DNA of 64,000 nt, taken from positions 3,041,501 through 3,105,500 of the forward strand of contig NC_011898.1 of NCBI RefSeq assembly GCF_000022065.1, given 5' to 3'. Position numbers and translations under genes: made by a program. Shown here in pieces: positions 34,195 to 42,680 of the stretch. Each line of letters starts with the position of its first letter. The stretch's first letter is position 1. The notes under the pieces are model-generated. The model was not told where the DNA came from. It was given only the letters and a program-made list of their open reading frames with translations, and did no database searches. Source of the stretch: Ruminiclostridium cellulolyticum H10. Lineage in GTDB: Bacteria; Bacillota; Clostridia; Acetivibrionales; DSM-1351.

Positions 34195-35487
34195 TGCTAG
34201 AGAATTGACTTCACTTGACAGTATCTGAATAATGTTGGGCAATATCTCCTCTGGACAATAATTAAATTGTAGGAGGAGATTTCAATTATGACAGCACAAG
34301 ATCGTATAGTTAAAAACAAAATGAGCCTGATTGAGTTGGCCGAATATCTTCAAAACGTAAGTGAAGCATGTAAAATTCATGGAGTCAGCAGACAGCACTT
34401 CTATGATATTAAGAAAGCTTACGAGGAAAATGGTCTGGAAGGATTAAAGGACAAGACCAGAAGAAAGCCTTGTATGAAAAACAGGGTTGCTCCAGAAACT
34501 GAGGAAGCCGTATTAAGAATAGCATATGAAAAGCCGGCATACGGGCAGCTCAGGGCAAGTAACGAACTGAGAAAACAAGGAGTTCTTGTATCAGCCGGAG
34601 GGGTAAGATCAATCTGGCAGAGATATAATATAGAAACCTTTGACAAGAGACTCAAAAAGCTTGAAGAAAAGGCTGCCAAGGAAGGCATACTTTACACTGA
34701 AGATCAGCTCGCTGCTCTGGAAAAGGCACAGCAGGAAAAGAATATATCCATAGACGAGATAGATACCCAGCACCCGGGATATTTGCTGGCACAGGACACT
34801 TTCTATGTGGGCTATATCAAAGGTGTTGGACGTATATATCAGCAAACTGCCATAGATACTTATTCGGCAGTGGGATTCGCAAAATTATATACAGCCAAGG
34901 TACCAGTAACAGCAGCAGATATATTAAATGACAGAGTCTTACCGTTCTTTGAGAATCATATGATACCGATAATGAGAGTACTCACAGACAGAGGAACGGA
35001 GTACTGTGGAGCACCTGAGAAACACTTGTATGAGTTATTTCTGCAGATGAACGACATTGAGCACACAATGACAAAGGCTAAAAGCCCTCAAACAAACGGT
35101 ATATGCGAGCGTTTTAACCAAACAATTCTGAATGAATTTTATAAACCCGCATTCCGAAGGACAATGTATAAATCAGTTGAACAAATGCAGGAGGATTTGG
35201 ATTTTTATATGCTGGAATACAACGAAGAGCGAACACATCAGGGGAAAAGGTGTAAAGGCAAGACGCCGATGCAGACATTTCTTGACAGCTTGCCTCTTGC
35301 CCGAGAGAAGCTCCTGAATGATCCTGCGAGTTAATTTGTAGGGTCTAGCCCGCCCGGCGATGAGGGCAAAAAAGATATCAGACCAGGCGCCGGTTTGACA
35401 TAGAAAGGCACCTCCATATTGGAAGTGCCGAATAAACAAAACTTAATATTTCCCAGAGGAGTGTCAACCCAAGTACCGTTCAGGACA
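34195..35487 (+). mobile_element. IS481-type insertion sequence, copy 1
   Basis: 1293 bp, starting TGCTAGAGAATTGACTTCAC and ending ACCGTTCAGGACA. The ends read inward share ACTT-N3-TTGACA-N-T at the same offset (14 bases in), forming imperfect terminal inverted repeats, and CTCCTCTGG also occurs near both ends. It holds one transposase gene and, after it, a hairpin GGCACCTCC/GGAAGTGCC. It is the same length as copy 2 (35838-37130), in opposite orientation, and the encoded transposases are identical. The boundaries are fixed by where the two copies diverge. Confidence 0.92.
34288..35334 (+). CDS. IS481-family transposase (copy 1)
   Basis: 348 residues. An N-terminal helix-turn-helix (VSEACKIHGVSRQHFYDIKK, about 28-47) and a second DNA-binding region precede an RNase H-like DDE integrase core: LAQDTFYVG (first Asp), VLTDRGTEYCG (second Asp) and SPQTNGICERFNQT (Glu). 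The single full-length frame without a programmed frameshift supports IS481 over IS3. AGGAGGAG lies upstream of the ATG inside the element. Identical in sequence to the transposase at 35991-37037, so the copies are recent. Confidence 0.95.
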   Translation: MTAQDRIVKNKMSLIELAEYLQNVSEACKIHGVSRQHFYDIKKAYEENGLEGLKDKTRRKPCMKNRVAPETEEAVLRIAYEKPAYGQLRASNELRKQGVLVSAGGVRSIWQRYNIETFDKRLKKLEEKAAKEGILYTEDQLAALEKAQQEKNISIDEIDTQHPGYLLAQDTFYVGYIKGVGRIYQQTAIDTYSAVGFAKLYTAKVPVTAADILNDRVLPFFENHMIPIMRVLTDRGTEYCGAPEKHLYELFLQMNDIEHTMTKAKSPQTNGICERFNQTILNEFYKPAFRRTMYKSVEQMQEDLDFYMLEYNEERTHQGKRCKGKTPMQTFLDSLPLAREKLLNDPAS

Positions 35488-35837
35488 AATTATGGATAAG
35501 GGTTCTGAAATCTTTTCAAATTGGATTATTGAAACCTATGGAAACAAAGGTACCCGCTATTTCATAACAAATGACTTTACTATTTTGCCAATTGAAAGAT
35601 TTAGTGAGTACTTCAATGTAAGTGCTAAATATAGAGTAAAACGCAGTGGATCAAGTAATGTTGGAAAAAGTAATATCTCAAATGTTCTAAGTTATATAAA
35701 ATCACATGATTATGTTGTCCAAACTACAAGAGAAAATGGTGGCAAACTTTTTGTTGAATCCTATGAACCACTTCATAAACGACGTTTTTTGTTACATGGA
35801 CATGAGTATATGTTCTCTCTTCGTGATTCTGAATACG
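35488..35837 (+). pseudogene. HhaI-like restriction endonuclease, middle piece, inverted
   Basis: 350 bp between the two IS copies. On the plus strand it reads DKGSEIFSNWIIETYG, then DFTILPIERFSEYFNVSAKYR, VKRSGSSNVGKSN and ends LRDSEY; a free ATG at 35492 gives a 117-codon frame that runs into IS copy 2. It lies opposite to the other two pieces of the gene. Its left edge AATTATG matches the edge of the N-terminal piece and its right edge GAATACG matches the edge of the C-terminal piece. Flipping it restores one frame: 114 codons from the first piece, 112 here and 38 from the last. It is therefore not an independent gene. Confidence 0.88.
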
Positions 35838-37130
35838 TGTCCTGAACGGTACTTGGGTTGACACTCCTCTGGGAAATATTAAGTTTTGTTTATTCGGCAC
35901 TTCCAATATGGAGGTGCCTTTCTATGTCAAACCGGCGCCTGGTCTGATATCTTTTTTGCCCTCATCGCCGGGCGGGCTAGACCCTACAAATTAACTCGCA
36001 GGATCATTCAGGAGCTTCTCTCGGGCAAGAGGCAAGCTGTCAAGAAATGTCTGCATCGGCGTCTTGCCTTTACACCTTTTCCCCTGATGTGTTCGCTCTT
36101 CGTTGTATTCCAGCATATAAAAATCCAAATCCTCCTGCATTTGTTCAACTGATTTATACATTGTCCTTCGGAATGCGGGTTTATAAAATTCATTCAGAAT
36201 TGTTTGGTTAAAACGCTCGCATATACCGTTTGTTTGAGGGCTTTTAGCCTTTGTCATTGTGTGCTCAATGTCGTTCATCTGCAGAAATAACTCATACAAG
36301 TGTTTCTCAGGTGCTCCACAGTACTCCGTTCCTCTGTCTGTGAGTACTCTCATTATCGGTATCATATGATTCTCAAAGAACGGTAAGACTCTGTCATTTA
36401 ATATATCTGCTGCTGTTACTGGTACCTTGGCTGTATATAATTTTGCGAATCCCACTGCCGAATAAGTATCTATGGCAGTTTGCTGATATATACGTCCAAC
36501 ACCTTTGATATAGCCCACATAGAAAGTGTCCTGTGCCAGCAAATATCCCGGGTGCTGGGTATCTATCTCGTCTATGGATATATTCTTTTCCTGCTGTGCC
36601 TTTTCCAGAGCAGCGAGCTGATCTTCAGTGTAAAGTATGCCTTCCTTGGCAGCCTTTTCTTCAAGCTTTTTGAGTCTCTTGTCAAAGGTTTCTATATTAT
36701 ATCTCTGCCAGATTGATCTTACCCCTCCGGCTGATACAAGAACTCCTTGTTTTCTCAGTTCGTTACTTGCCCTGAGCTGCCCGTATGCCGGCTTTTCATA
36801 TGCTATTCTTAATACGGCTTCCTCAGTTTCTGGAGCAACCCTGTTTTTCATACAAGGCTTTCTTCTGGTCTTGTCCTTTAATCCTTCCAGACCATTTTCC
36901 TCGTAAGCTTTCTTAATATCATAGAAGTGCTGTCTGCTGACTCCATGAATTTTACATGCTTCACTTACGTTTTGAAGATATTCGGCCAACTCAATCAGGC
37001 TCATTTTGTTTTTAACTATACGATCTTGTGCTGTCATAATTGAAATCTCCTCCTACAATTTAATTATTGTCCAGAGGAGATATTGCCCAACATTATTCAG
37101 ATACTGTCAAGTGAAGTCAATTCTCTAGCA
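35838..37130 (-). mobile_element. IS481-type insertion sequence, copy 2 (inverted)
   Basis: 1293 bp, reverse complement of copy 1 with the same ends and the same transposase placement (coding start 93 bases from the outer end). The outer flank 37131-37137 (CATAATT) pairs as a duplication with 35488-35494 at the inner end of copy 1. Together with copy 1 it encloses a 350-bp piece of the endonuclease gene, resembling a small composite transposon but produced by two separate insertions in one gene. Confidence 0.92.
35991..37037 (-). CDS. IS481-family transposase (copy 2)
   Basis: 348 residues, identical to the copy at 34288-35334, with the same helix-turn-helix and DDE core (QDTFYVG, LTDRGTEYCG, NGICERFNQT). 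Intact, so either copy could still drive transposition of both elements. It is read towards the interior of the pair; its own AGGAGGAG site lies within the element. Confidence 0.95.
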   Translation of the reverse strand: MTAQDRIVKNKMSLIELAEYLQNVSEACKIHGVSRQHFYDIKKAYEENGLEGLKDKTRRKPCMKNRVAPETEEAVLRIAYEKPAYGQLRASNELRKQGVLVSAGGVRSIWQRYNIETFDKRLKKLEEKAAKEGILYTEDQLAALEKAQQEKNISIDEIDTQHPGYLLAQDTFYVGYIKGVGRIYQQTAIDTYSAVGFAKLYTAKVPVTAADILNDRVLPFFENHMIPIMRVLTDRGTEYCGAPEKHLYELFLQMNDIEHTMTKAKSPQTNGICERFNQTILNEFYKPAFRRTMYKSVEQMQEDLDFYMLEYNEERTHQGKRCKGKTPMQTFLDSLPLAREKLLNDPAS

Positions 37131-37137
37131 CATAATT
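37131..37137. repeat. Target-site duplication AATTATG, partner at 35488-35494
   Basis: CATAATT on the plus strand (AATTATG on the minus) touches the outer end of IS copy 2; AATTATG touches the inner end of IS copy 1. As with the other pair, the duplication is split across the two elements. Confidence 0.85.
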
Positions 37138-37472
37138 ATATCTTTTCCTGCCGTTCCGGCCTCTTTAAACTCATCAAATTGAGTATTCATATGTCCCATG
37201 ATTTGTTTTGCATAATTATTGATTCTAGTGGTATTCTGATGGCTATAAATGAACGTGCTAGATGATATATCCGGCAGTAATACAAACTGTCCACATTGTG
37301 CGGGAGAGTTTTTTGCATCGATGTAAAAAATATTTCCAAATTTTGTTGTAACTTTAATATCCGGGACGGTAGAGTCAGAGCCACCTTCAAGTTTAAATCT
37401 TGCGTATTCACCGAATTTTTTATTTAGGTATTCGGTACAGTCAATCTCGAAATCTTCCCATCTTGATGACAT
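37131..37472 (-). pseudogene. HhaI-like restriction endonuclease, N-terminal piece
   Basis: The 114-codon start of a type II restriction enzyme: WEDFEIDCTEYLNKKFGEY, then the PD-(D/E)xK catalytic core SDSTVPDIKV...FYIDAKNSPAQCGQFVL (Asp of VPDI, then Asp-Ala-Lys). The present frame runs one codon into IS copy 2 and stops (KDIIMC). AGGAGGT precedes the ATG. In the rebuilt gene, KDIIM continues directly into DKGSEIF of the middle piece. The rebuilt 264-residue protein resembles R.HhaI (GCGC) as I recall it, and the intact M.HhaI-like gene next door agrees. The catalytic half could be expressed but should not fold. Confidence 0.88.
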
Positions 37473-37543
37473 AGTTATACCTCCTATTATTCAAGAAGAC
37501 GATTAATAATCCAATCACCTAATCTTTTAAACATTAAGAGTCT

Positions 37544-37582
37544 AAAAAAAGATATCCTGATAATTTGCCGGATATCTTTTTT
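37544..37582 (-). terminator. Intrinsic terminator after methylglyoxal synthase-like gene
   Basis: AAAAAAAGATATCC and GGATATCTTTTTT form a stem with a 13-base loop; on the minus strand it lies 24 bases after the stop at 37606 and ends the large shape/division cluster. Confidence 0.85.
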
Positions 37583-37605
37583 ATAAACCCTGTTTTTTGA
37601 TTCTG

Positions 37606-37998
37606 TTAATCCTGCCTTAACAATTCCCTCCACGCAAGGTCTCCACGTTCCAGCCCTTTTATAAGAACCTCAGCAGATGCTATGTTGGTGGCAAAAGGAA
37701 TATTGTTTACATCACAATGCTTGAATAACAGGTAGTTATTAGGATCCTCTTCAACATTGGAATCCCGGAAATAAATCAGTAAATCAATTTCATCGCAAGC
37801 AATCCTGGCAGATAACTGCTGTGCACCGAGACTGCCGTATGCAAGAAGATTTACATTCAACCCTGTGGCTTTATTGATCATAATACCTGTAGATCGTGTC
37901 GCTATTATATGATGATCCTGAAGGATTGACTTGTAAGCTATACAAAAGCTTGCCATTAATTCCTTTTTGTTATCATGAGCTATAAATGCTATATTCAT
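37606..37998 (-). CDS. Methylglyoxal synthase homologue with altered active site
   Basis: 130 residues with the methylglyoxal synthase fold: MNIAFIAHDNKK keeps the phosphate-site start with His8, and NKATGLNVN and IPFATNIASAEVLI are typical. But the signature GPMGGDQQ is replaced by GSLGAQQ, one residue shorter and lacking the catalytic-base Asp (Asp71 in the E. coli enzyme). The HDPD motif is EDPN, so the residues equal to His98 and Asp101 are changed as well. It closes the min gene cluster, where clostridia usually carry mgsA. Either an inactive relative or one with a new role; annotation as methylglyoxal synthase may be wrong. Start has AAGGCAAG upstream. Confidence 0.8.
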   Translation of the reverse strand: MNIAFIAHDNKKELMASFCIAYKSILQDHHIIATRSTGIMINKATGLNVNLLAYGSLGAQQLSARIACDEIDLLIYFRDSNVEEDPNNYLLFKHCDVNNIPFATNIASAEVLIKGLERGDLAWRELLRQD

Positions 37999-38022
37999 CT
38001 AACCAATCACTTGCCTTTGAGT

Positions 38023-38307
38023 TTATTTGCCTGCATTTTTTACATTTTTTATTGGAATATTTGCAATAAGAGCCGGAACCACTCTGTCACCTTCTTCACT
38101 TTTGGTTCTGGTTAATTGTATATCAAGTGCACTCTCATCAATTTCCATATAATGCTGTATTACCTTTATTATTTCACCCTTAACCATTTCTAAAAACTCA
38201 GGAGAAACGTTAGCTCTGTCATGAATCAGCACCAACTGAAGCCTTTCTTTAGCAACATCCTTAGACGGCTTGGATCTGCCAAAGATTTTTGCGAAATCTA
38301 TCAGCAT
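38023..38307 (-). CDS. minE: Cell division topological specificity factor MinE
   Basis: 94 residues. The N-terminal MinD-binding part has SKDVAKERLQLVLIHDRANV, the classical contact helix, and the topological specificity domain follows (VIQHYMEIDESALDIQLTR). It stimulates the MinD ATPase and drives oscillation that places the division septum. AAGGAGG lies before the ATG. It follows minD by 14 bases. Presence of MinE rather than only DivIVA-based control is usual in clostridia. Confidence 0.95.
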   Translation of the reverse strand: MLIDFAKIFGRSKPSKDVAKERLQLVLIHDRANVSPEFLEMVKGEIIKVIQHYMEIDESALDIQLTRTKSEEGDRVVPALIANIPIKNVKNAGK

Positions 38308-38321
38308 ACTACTAACCCTCC

Positions 38322-39122
38322 TTATGTATTTTTAATCCCCAGTAATTTTTTAAACTTGTTGAAAAACCCTTCATCACTTTCCAGGTTCATAATGGGTACA
38401 TCTTCACCTTGTATTCTTCTGGTTACATTTCTATATGCTTGTCCTGCAGCAGATTTTTCATCAGTAACTGCAGGCTCACCTTTGTTTGTAGCTACAACAA
38501 TCTTTTCATCATCAGGAACAACACCTATCAAGTCAATGGCAAGTATATCAATAATATCATCCATTGTCATCATATCTCCACGCTTAACCATATCAATTTT
38601 TACTCTGTTTATCAAAAGTTTTGGGTTCCTAAGTTCGTTTGCCTCAAGCAAACCAACAATACGGTCAGCATCCCTTACAGCCGAAACCTCGGGTGTTGTT
38701 ACTACTATTGCTCTGTTGGCTCCGGCAATAGCATTTTTAAAGCCTTGCTCTATACCTGCCGGACAATCTATTATTATGTAATCAAATTCATTTTTTAATT
38801 CATTAATAAGATTAATCATCTGCTCAGGTGCTATCGCAGACTTGTCCCTTGTCTGTGCCGCGGGAAGAAGATACAAACCTTCATACCTTTTGTCCTTGAT
38901 CAGAGCCTGCTTGACTCTGCAAACTCCCTCAATAACATCAACTAGGTCGTACACGATTCTATTTTCCAAGCCCATTACAACATCCAAATTTCTGAGTCCT
39001 ATATCAGTATCTATAAGTACTACCTTTTTGCCTGCCAGTGCCAGACCAGCACCAATATTGGCAGTTGTTGTAGTTTTACCTACTCCACCCTTGCCGGATG
39101 TAATTACAATTACCTCTCCCAT
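38322..39122 (-). CDS. minD: Septum site-determining protein MinD
   Basis: Membrane-associated ParA-type ATPase of 266 residues. The deviant Walker A SGKGGVGKTTTTANIG (about 8-23), switch IDTDIGLRNLDVVMGLENR, and IIDCPAGIEQG are standard. The C-terminal amphipathic membrane-targeting helix is FFNKFKKLLGI. With MinC it blocks FtsZ assembly away from mid-cell. GGAGG precedes the ATG. It is separated from minC by 169 bases containing a hairpin, so it may have its own promoter. Confidence 0.97.
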   Translation of the reverse strand: MGEVIVITSGKGGVGKTTTTANIGAGLALAGKKVVLIDTDIGLRNLDVVMGLENRIVYDLVDVIEGVCRVKQALIKDKRYEGLYLLPAAQTRDKSAIAPEQMINLINELKNEFDYIIIDCPAGIEQGFKNAIAGANRAIVVTTPEVSAVRDADRIVGLLEANELRNPKLLINRVKIDMVKRGDMMTMDDIIDILAIDLIGVVPDDEKIVVATNKGEPAVTDEKSAAGQAYRNVTRRIQGEDVPIMNLESDEGFFNKFKKLLGIKNT

Positions 39123-39255
39123 ACAACATTGCCTCCAATTCTAAGATGAGAATATATTAAAAAATAGATAATATTTCAAACTTATACACATTAAACTATA
39201 TATTTGTTTTTTCAATTTGTCAATATTGCTGCTTTATCGGGTTTTTAACCAAATA

Positions 39256-39281
39256 TGGCAGCTTTCATGGGAAAGCTTGCT
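39256..39281 (-). other. Small hairpin between minC and minD
   Basis: GGCAGCTTTC and GAAAGCTTGC pair around a short loop just after the minC stop. On the minus strand no clear U run follows, so it may be a weak terminator or a processing stem in the minC-minD gap. Confidence 0.4.
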
Positions 39282-39291
39282 TTACTATGGA

Positions 39292-39981
39292 CTATCTGGT
39301 AGGTAAAAATCGTTCTACGTATAGAATGTCATCCTTTACATATGCCAGTTCAGGAATAGGATTCCCAACTACACCTTTTTCATCAGGTGGCCGGGTTATT
39401 ATGTCGGCTATTCTTAACTGTGTAGGATTTAACCCTAATGCCACTACTATAGCTTCTTTGTTACCATCACTGCCTGCATGAACAACGCCTCTGAGCAAGC
39501 CCATTACAACTATGTTTCCAGTAGCTTCAATAACCGCACCTGGATTAACGTCACCCAGTATAACCAGGTTTCCGTCGAAGTTTACCAACTGTCCTGAACG
39601 GACTGTTCCACGATAAAACTTTGTCTGCCCTTCTTCTATTCCTTTAAAAAACATGTACTTTTTTATCTGGTTCTTCCTTTCCACTGGCTTGTCCGACGAA
39701 ACATTATTGGCCACATTCTGAACCTGTTCCTTATCTTCTTCAAATGCCTCTATCCTGGCTCCACTCTCCCTGACAAGTATTTCCAATAGTTGGGACCTCT
39801 CTTCTTCATTGAGGATTCTGCCTTTATATTTTACTGCAAGTTTCGCTCCTCTGAAAAATTTACCCGCGGAATTAACCTTATCTCTCATACATTGTATTAT
39901 TTCACTAAATTCCGGCTCATTTTTCAAAATTATTGTCAATCCGTTCACAGTCCCTTTAAAAGTTACTGAATTTTCATCCAT
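39292..39981 (-). CDS. minC: Septum site-determining protein MinC
   Basis: FtsZ assembly inhibitor of 229 residues. The N-terminal domain (VTFKGTVNGLTIILKNEPEF) is followed by a Lys/Glu-rich linker and the C-terminal beta-helix (FYRGTVRSGQLVNFDGNLVI, LGDVNPGAVIEATGNIVVMG, RGVVHAG) that binds MinD. The frame reaches a GTG at 39996, which lies in GGTGGAGG, the probable ribosome binding site for the ATG at 39981. It follows the penicillin-binding protein gene by 40 bases and so belongs to the shape cluster. Confidence 0.95.
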   Translation of the reverse strand: MDENSVTFKGTVNGLTIILKNEPEFSEIIQCMRDKVNSAGKFFRGAKLAVKYKGRILNEEERSQLLEILVRESGARIEAFEEDKEQVQNVANNVSSDKPVERKNQIKKYMFFKGIEEGQTKFYRGTVRSGQLVNFDGNLVILGDVNPGAVIEATGNIVVMGLLRGVVHAGSDGNKEAIVVALGLNPTQLRIADIITRPPDEKGVVGNPIPELAYVKDDILYVERFLPTR

Positions 39982-40021
39982 ACTTTTAACCTCCACCTGC
40001 CTTACACTGCGGCATAATTCT

Positions 40022-42124
40022 TTACTTAGTCAATTGGACTATATCTGCTTTAACAGTAAAATCCTTATTACCTGTTCCGTTTGAATCAAAGTAATATTTA
40101 AGTATATCCTTTGCAATTGGTGCTGTATAAGAACCAAATACACCCCTCTCAACAACAACGGCTACAGCTATCTGTGGTTTTTCGGCCGGTGCATAGCATA
40201 TAAACAATGCATTTGAGGAATGATTTGCTTCCTGTCCTGTTTCCGCAGTACCTGTTTTTCCTGCAACCGTTATATCCTTTAAGTCCTTGAATTTATCGGC
40301 AGCTGTTCCATCTGTTGCATTGGCAACCGCTATCATACCCTGCTGAACTGCTTTCATATTTTCCTTCTTAACCGGAATTATTTCATATTCTGGCTTTGTT
40401 TCAGTTACTATAGAACCATCATACTTTACAACCCTCTTTATAATATGAGGTTTCATAAGTTTACCTCCATTTGCAATAGTAGCTGCATAATTTGCAAACT
40501 GTATTGGTGTAAAGCTGCTGTACATCTGTCCTATTGCTGTCTGTGCGGTATCAGCGGCAGTCCAGGGGTAAGGATTTACTTTCTTTTTGTACTCCCTTGA
40601 AGATATGATACCTTTGCTTTCACCCAACAGGTCAATTCCAGTTTTCTTACCCAAGCCGAACCTTTTTGCCCATTTTACTATATTGTCAATCCCAACTTTA
40701 TTTCCATAATGGTAAAAATACGGGTTCGACGACCTTTGTATTGCAGTTATAAGGTTAACCGTTCCAAGACCGGCACGGTATTGGATGTACTCAATGGACT
40801 TTAGCATCATACCATCATATGTCTCATACCCTTTATCAAAATATGTTTCATATGGAGTGGTCTTTCCTTCCTCTAGTGCGGCAATTCCTATTAATGGTTT
40901 AAAGATTGAACCCGGTGTATAGATTCCGGCAATCGCCCTGTTATACTCCGACGTAGTTGTATTTTTGGGATCCCCCAAGGCTGCTTTAGCTTTATTCGCG
41001 GCTTTATCATCAGGATCTGCAATAAATATGGACGGATCATAACTTGGATAGCTTGCCAATGCAAGTACTTCACCAGTATTTACATCCATAGCAACTGCCG
41101 CCCCTGCAAAAGCATCACGATGATTCTTTTTGCTGTTATTAACCTCCCTTATATACTTTATATTTTTTGCGAGGGAATCCATTGCTACCTTTTGGAGTTC
41201 CATGTCAATGGTCAGCACAACATCACTGCCTGGCTTTACCCCTTCTTCACTGACTGTTCTTGGTTTTCCGTTGTCGTCTATTTCAACTCGCCTATAACCG
41301 TTAGTTCCTCTAAGATAGCCTTCCGTAGTAAGCTCAACGCCGGATTTACCTATAACGTCCGTCATTTTATAGCCTGCATCTCTATGCTTAGCCAGTTCGT
41401 CTCCATCTATAGGCCCCACATGCCCTATTAATTGTCCCGCATACTTTGCATCAATATATTTTCTGCTGGGAACACTCTGTATAGTTATTCCCGGAAATTC
41501 ATCGCTCCGTTCTTCCAACTCTGCAATTGTATTTGTACTGATAGAATCCGCAAGTACAGGATTCATAGAAATCCCTGCATATCTAAGTGTCATGATATCA
41601 TAAGCGTCCTTTTCAGAATACTTATCGTCCACCTTGAACACCTTGTCCTTAAAGTATTCATATATTTCTTCTGGTGTGGAATCCTGATCAAAGCCTTTGA
41701 AGTCATATCCGGTCATGGTTTTCAAGGTTTTTTGCCTATTTTCGTTATTTTTCAGCATTGACCCAAAGCCCAAAGGATAGGTTAAATATTTTGAGAAGGT
41801 ATCGTCGGGTGAGTCCCCATTCCTCTCAAGCACATCTAAAATCTTATACATCATTTCATTGAGCATTTTCGATCCCAGTCCTGTATCCATCAATAAAACA
41901 GAATAGCTGGTGGAATTAACAGCCACAGGCACTCCATACCTGTCAAGTATATTTCCACGTTCAGCCAAAATCGTTGTTGAACTCATTATTTTACTTTGGG
42001 ACTGGGCGTAATAGTTTTCGCCCTGAACAAGCTGCATATTAGCCAACTGATAAACAATTACCGAAAACATCAGGATTATTGCTATTCCTACAATATTATA
42101 TCTATCTTTAAAAAAATTTTTCAT
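40022..42124 (-). CDS. mrdA: Penicillin-binding protein 2 (elongasome transpeptidase)
   Basis: Class B PBP of 700 residues for lateral wall synthesis. One N-terminal transmembrane helix (about 10-30), the pedestal domain with ERGNILDRYGVPVAVN, and the transpeptidase domain: nucleophile motif TPGSIFKPLIG (SxFK), SSNPYFYHYG (SxN) and VAGKTGTAETG (KTG). A long insert in the pedestal (about 100-200) makes it larger than E. coli PBP2, as in other Firmicutes. Its place right after mreD is typical and points to work with MreBCD; SpoVD-like roles are less likely. Confidence 0.93.
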   Translation of the reverse strand: MKNFFKDRYNIVGIAIILMFSVIVYQLANMQLVQGENYYAQSQSKIMSSTTILAERGNILDRYGVPVAVNSTSYSVLLMDTGLGSKMLNEMMYKILDVLERNGDSPDDTFSKYLTYPLGFGSMLKNNENRQKTLKTMTGYDFKGFDQDSTPEEIYEYFKDKVFKVDDKYSEKDAYDIMTLRYAGISMNPVLADSISTNTIAELEERSDEFPGITIQSVPSRKYIDAKYAGQLIGHVGPIDGDELAKHRDAGYKMTDVIGKSGVELTTEGYLRGTNGYRRVEIDDNGKPRTVSEEGVKPGSDVVLTIDMELQKVAMDSLAKNIKYIREVNNSKKNHRDAFAGAAVAMDVNTGEVLALASYPSYDPSIFIADPDDKAANKAKAALGDPKNTTTSEYNRAIAGIYTPGSIFKPLIGIAALEEGKTTPYETYFDKGYETYDGMMLKSIEYIQYRAGLGTVNLITAIQRSSNPYFYHYGNKVGIDNIVKWAKRFGLGKKTGIDLLGESKGIISSREYKKKVNPYPWTAADTAQTAIGQMYSSFTPIQFANYAATIANGGKLMKPHIIKRVVKYDGSIVTETKPEYEIIPVKKENMKAVQQGMIAVANATDGTAADKFKDLKDITVAGKTGTAETGQEANHSSNALFICYAPAEKPQIAVAVVVERGVFGSYTAPIAKDILKYYFDSNGTGNKDFTVKADIVQLTK

Positions 42125-42167
42125 TATGCCTCACCTATTGCAACTTTTCTCTAAATCTAAAATCATT

Positions 42168-42680
42168 TCAATATCTGTTCTTTTCTTCGTTTTCCAAAAA
42201 TCCCCTATTAAGCAATATAATAACTAAAAATACAATGACACCCAATACACAGTTCACTAGTGATTCAGGAAAAATAACAGTTTTAAGGATTGTAAAGAAT
42301 TCAACTTTCAGGCCCATTAAGTACGATGTAAATAAAATCGCAGACTCGAAAATATATGTAGATAAAAAAGTACAAAATGCCATTACAAGTATATTTTCCT
42401 TGAAAAGCCTTTTGTTTATATTACCCAATAAAAGCCCCAGAAGCATACCCACAAGAGCATGATACCCCAAGGCAACACCTATTACAGCATCCATGCACAA
42501 CCCAGCAGAAAAGCCAACAACCGCACCATCCGTCTTGCCTTTAAGCAATGAAATACTCACTATCAGAATAATTACAAGATTGGGAGCTACTCCGAAAATC
42601 GTAATACTATTCAAGAGTGTAACCTGCGCAGTTACAAATATGAATATAAGTATAGCATATAAAATTACTTTGTTTCTCAT
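42168..42680 (-). CDS. mreD: Rod shape-determining protein MreD
   Basis: Integral membrane protein of 170 residues with five to six helices, starting ILYAILIFIFVTAQVTLLN and holding FSAGLCMDAVIGVALGYHAL, a conserved MreD stretch. It is part of the elongasome that links MreB filaments with the wall enzymes. The ATG overlaps the stop of mreC by 4 bases (ATGA), so it is translationally coupled. It lies between mreC and the PBP2 gene. Confidence 0.93.
   Translation of the reverse strand: MRNKVILYAILIFIFVTAQVTLLNSITIFGVAPNLVIILIVSISLLKGKTDGAVVGFSAGLCMDAVIGVALGYHALVGMLLGLLLGNINKRLFKENILVMAFCTFLSTYIFESAILFTSYLMGLKVEFFTILKTVIFPESLVNCVLGVIVFLVIILLNRGFLENEEKNRY

Noticed and set aside
35492-35845. A 117-codon plus-strand frame as a separate gene.
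   Set aside because: Its ends lie at IS edges and its sequence joins in frame to the two endonuclease pieces; it is the inverted middle of that gene.
34195-37130. A composite transposon carrying a cargo gene.
   Set aside because: The target duplications are crossed between the IS copies and the interior is host gene sequence, which fits two insertions and an inversion.
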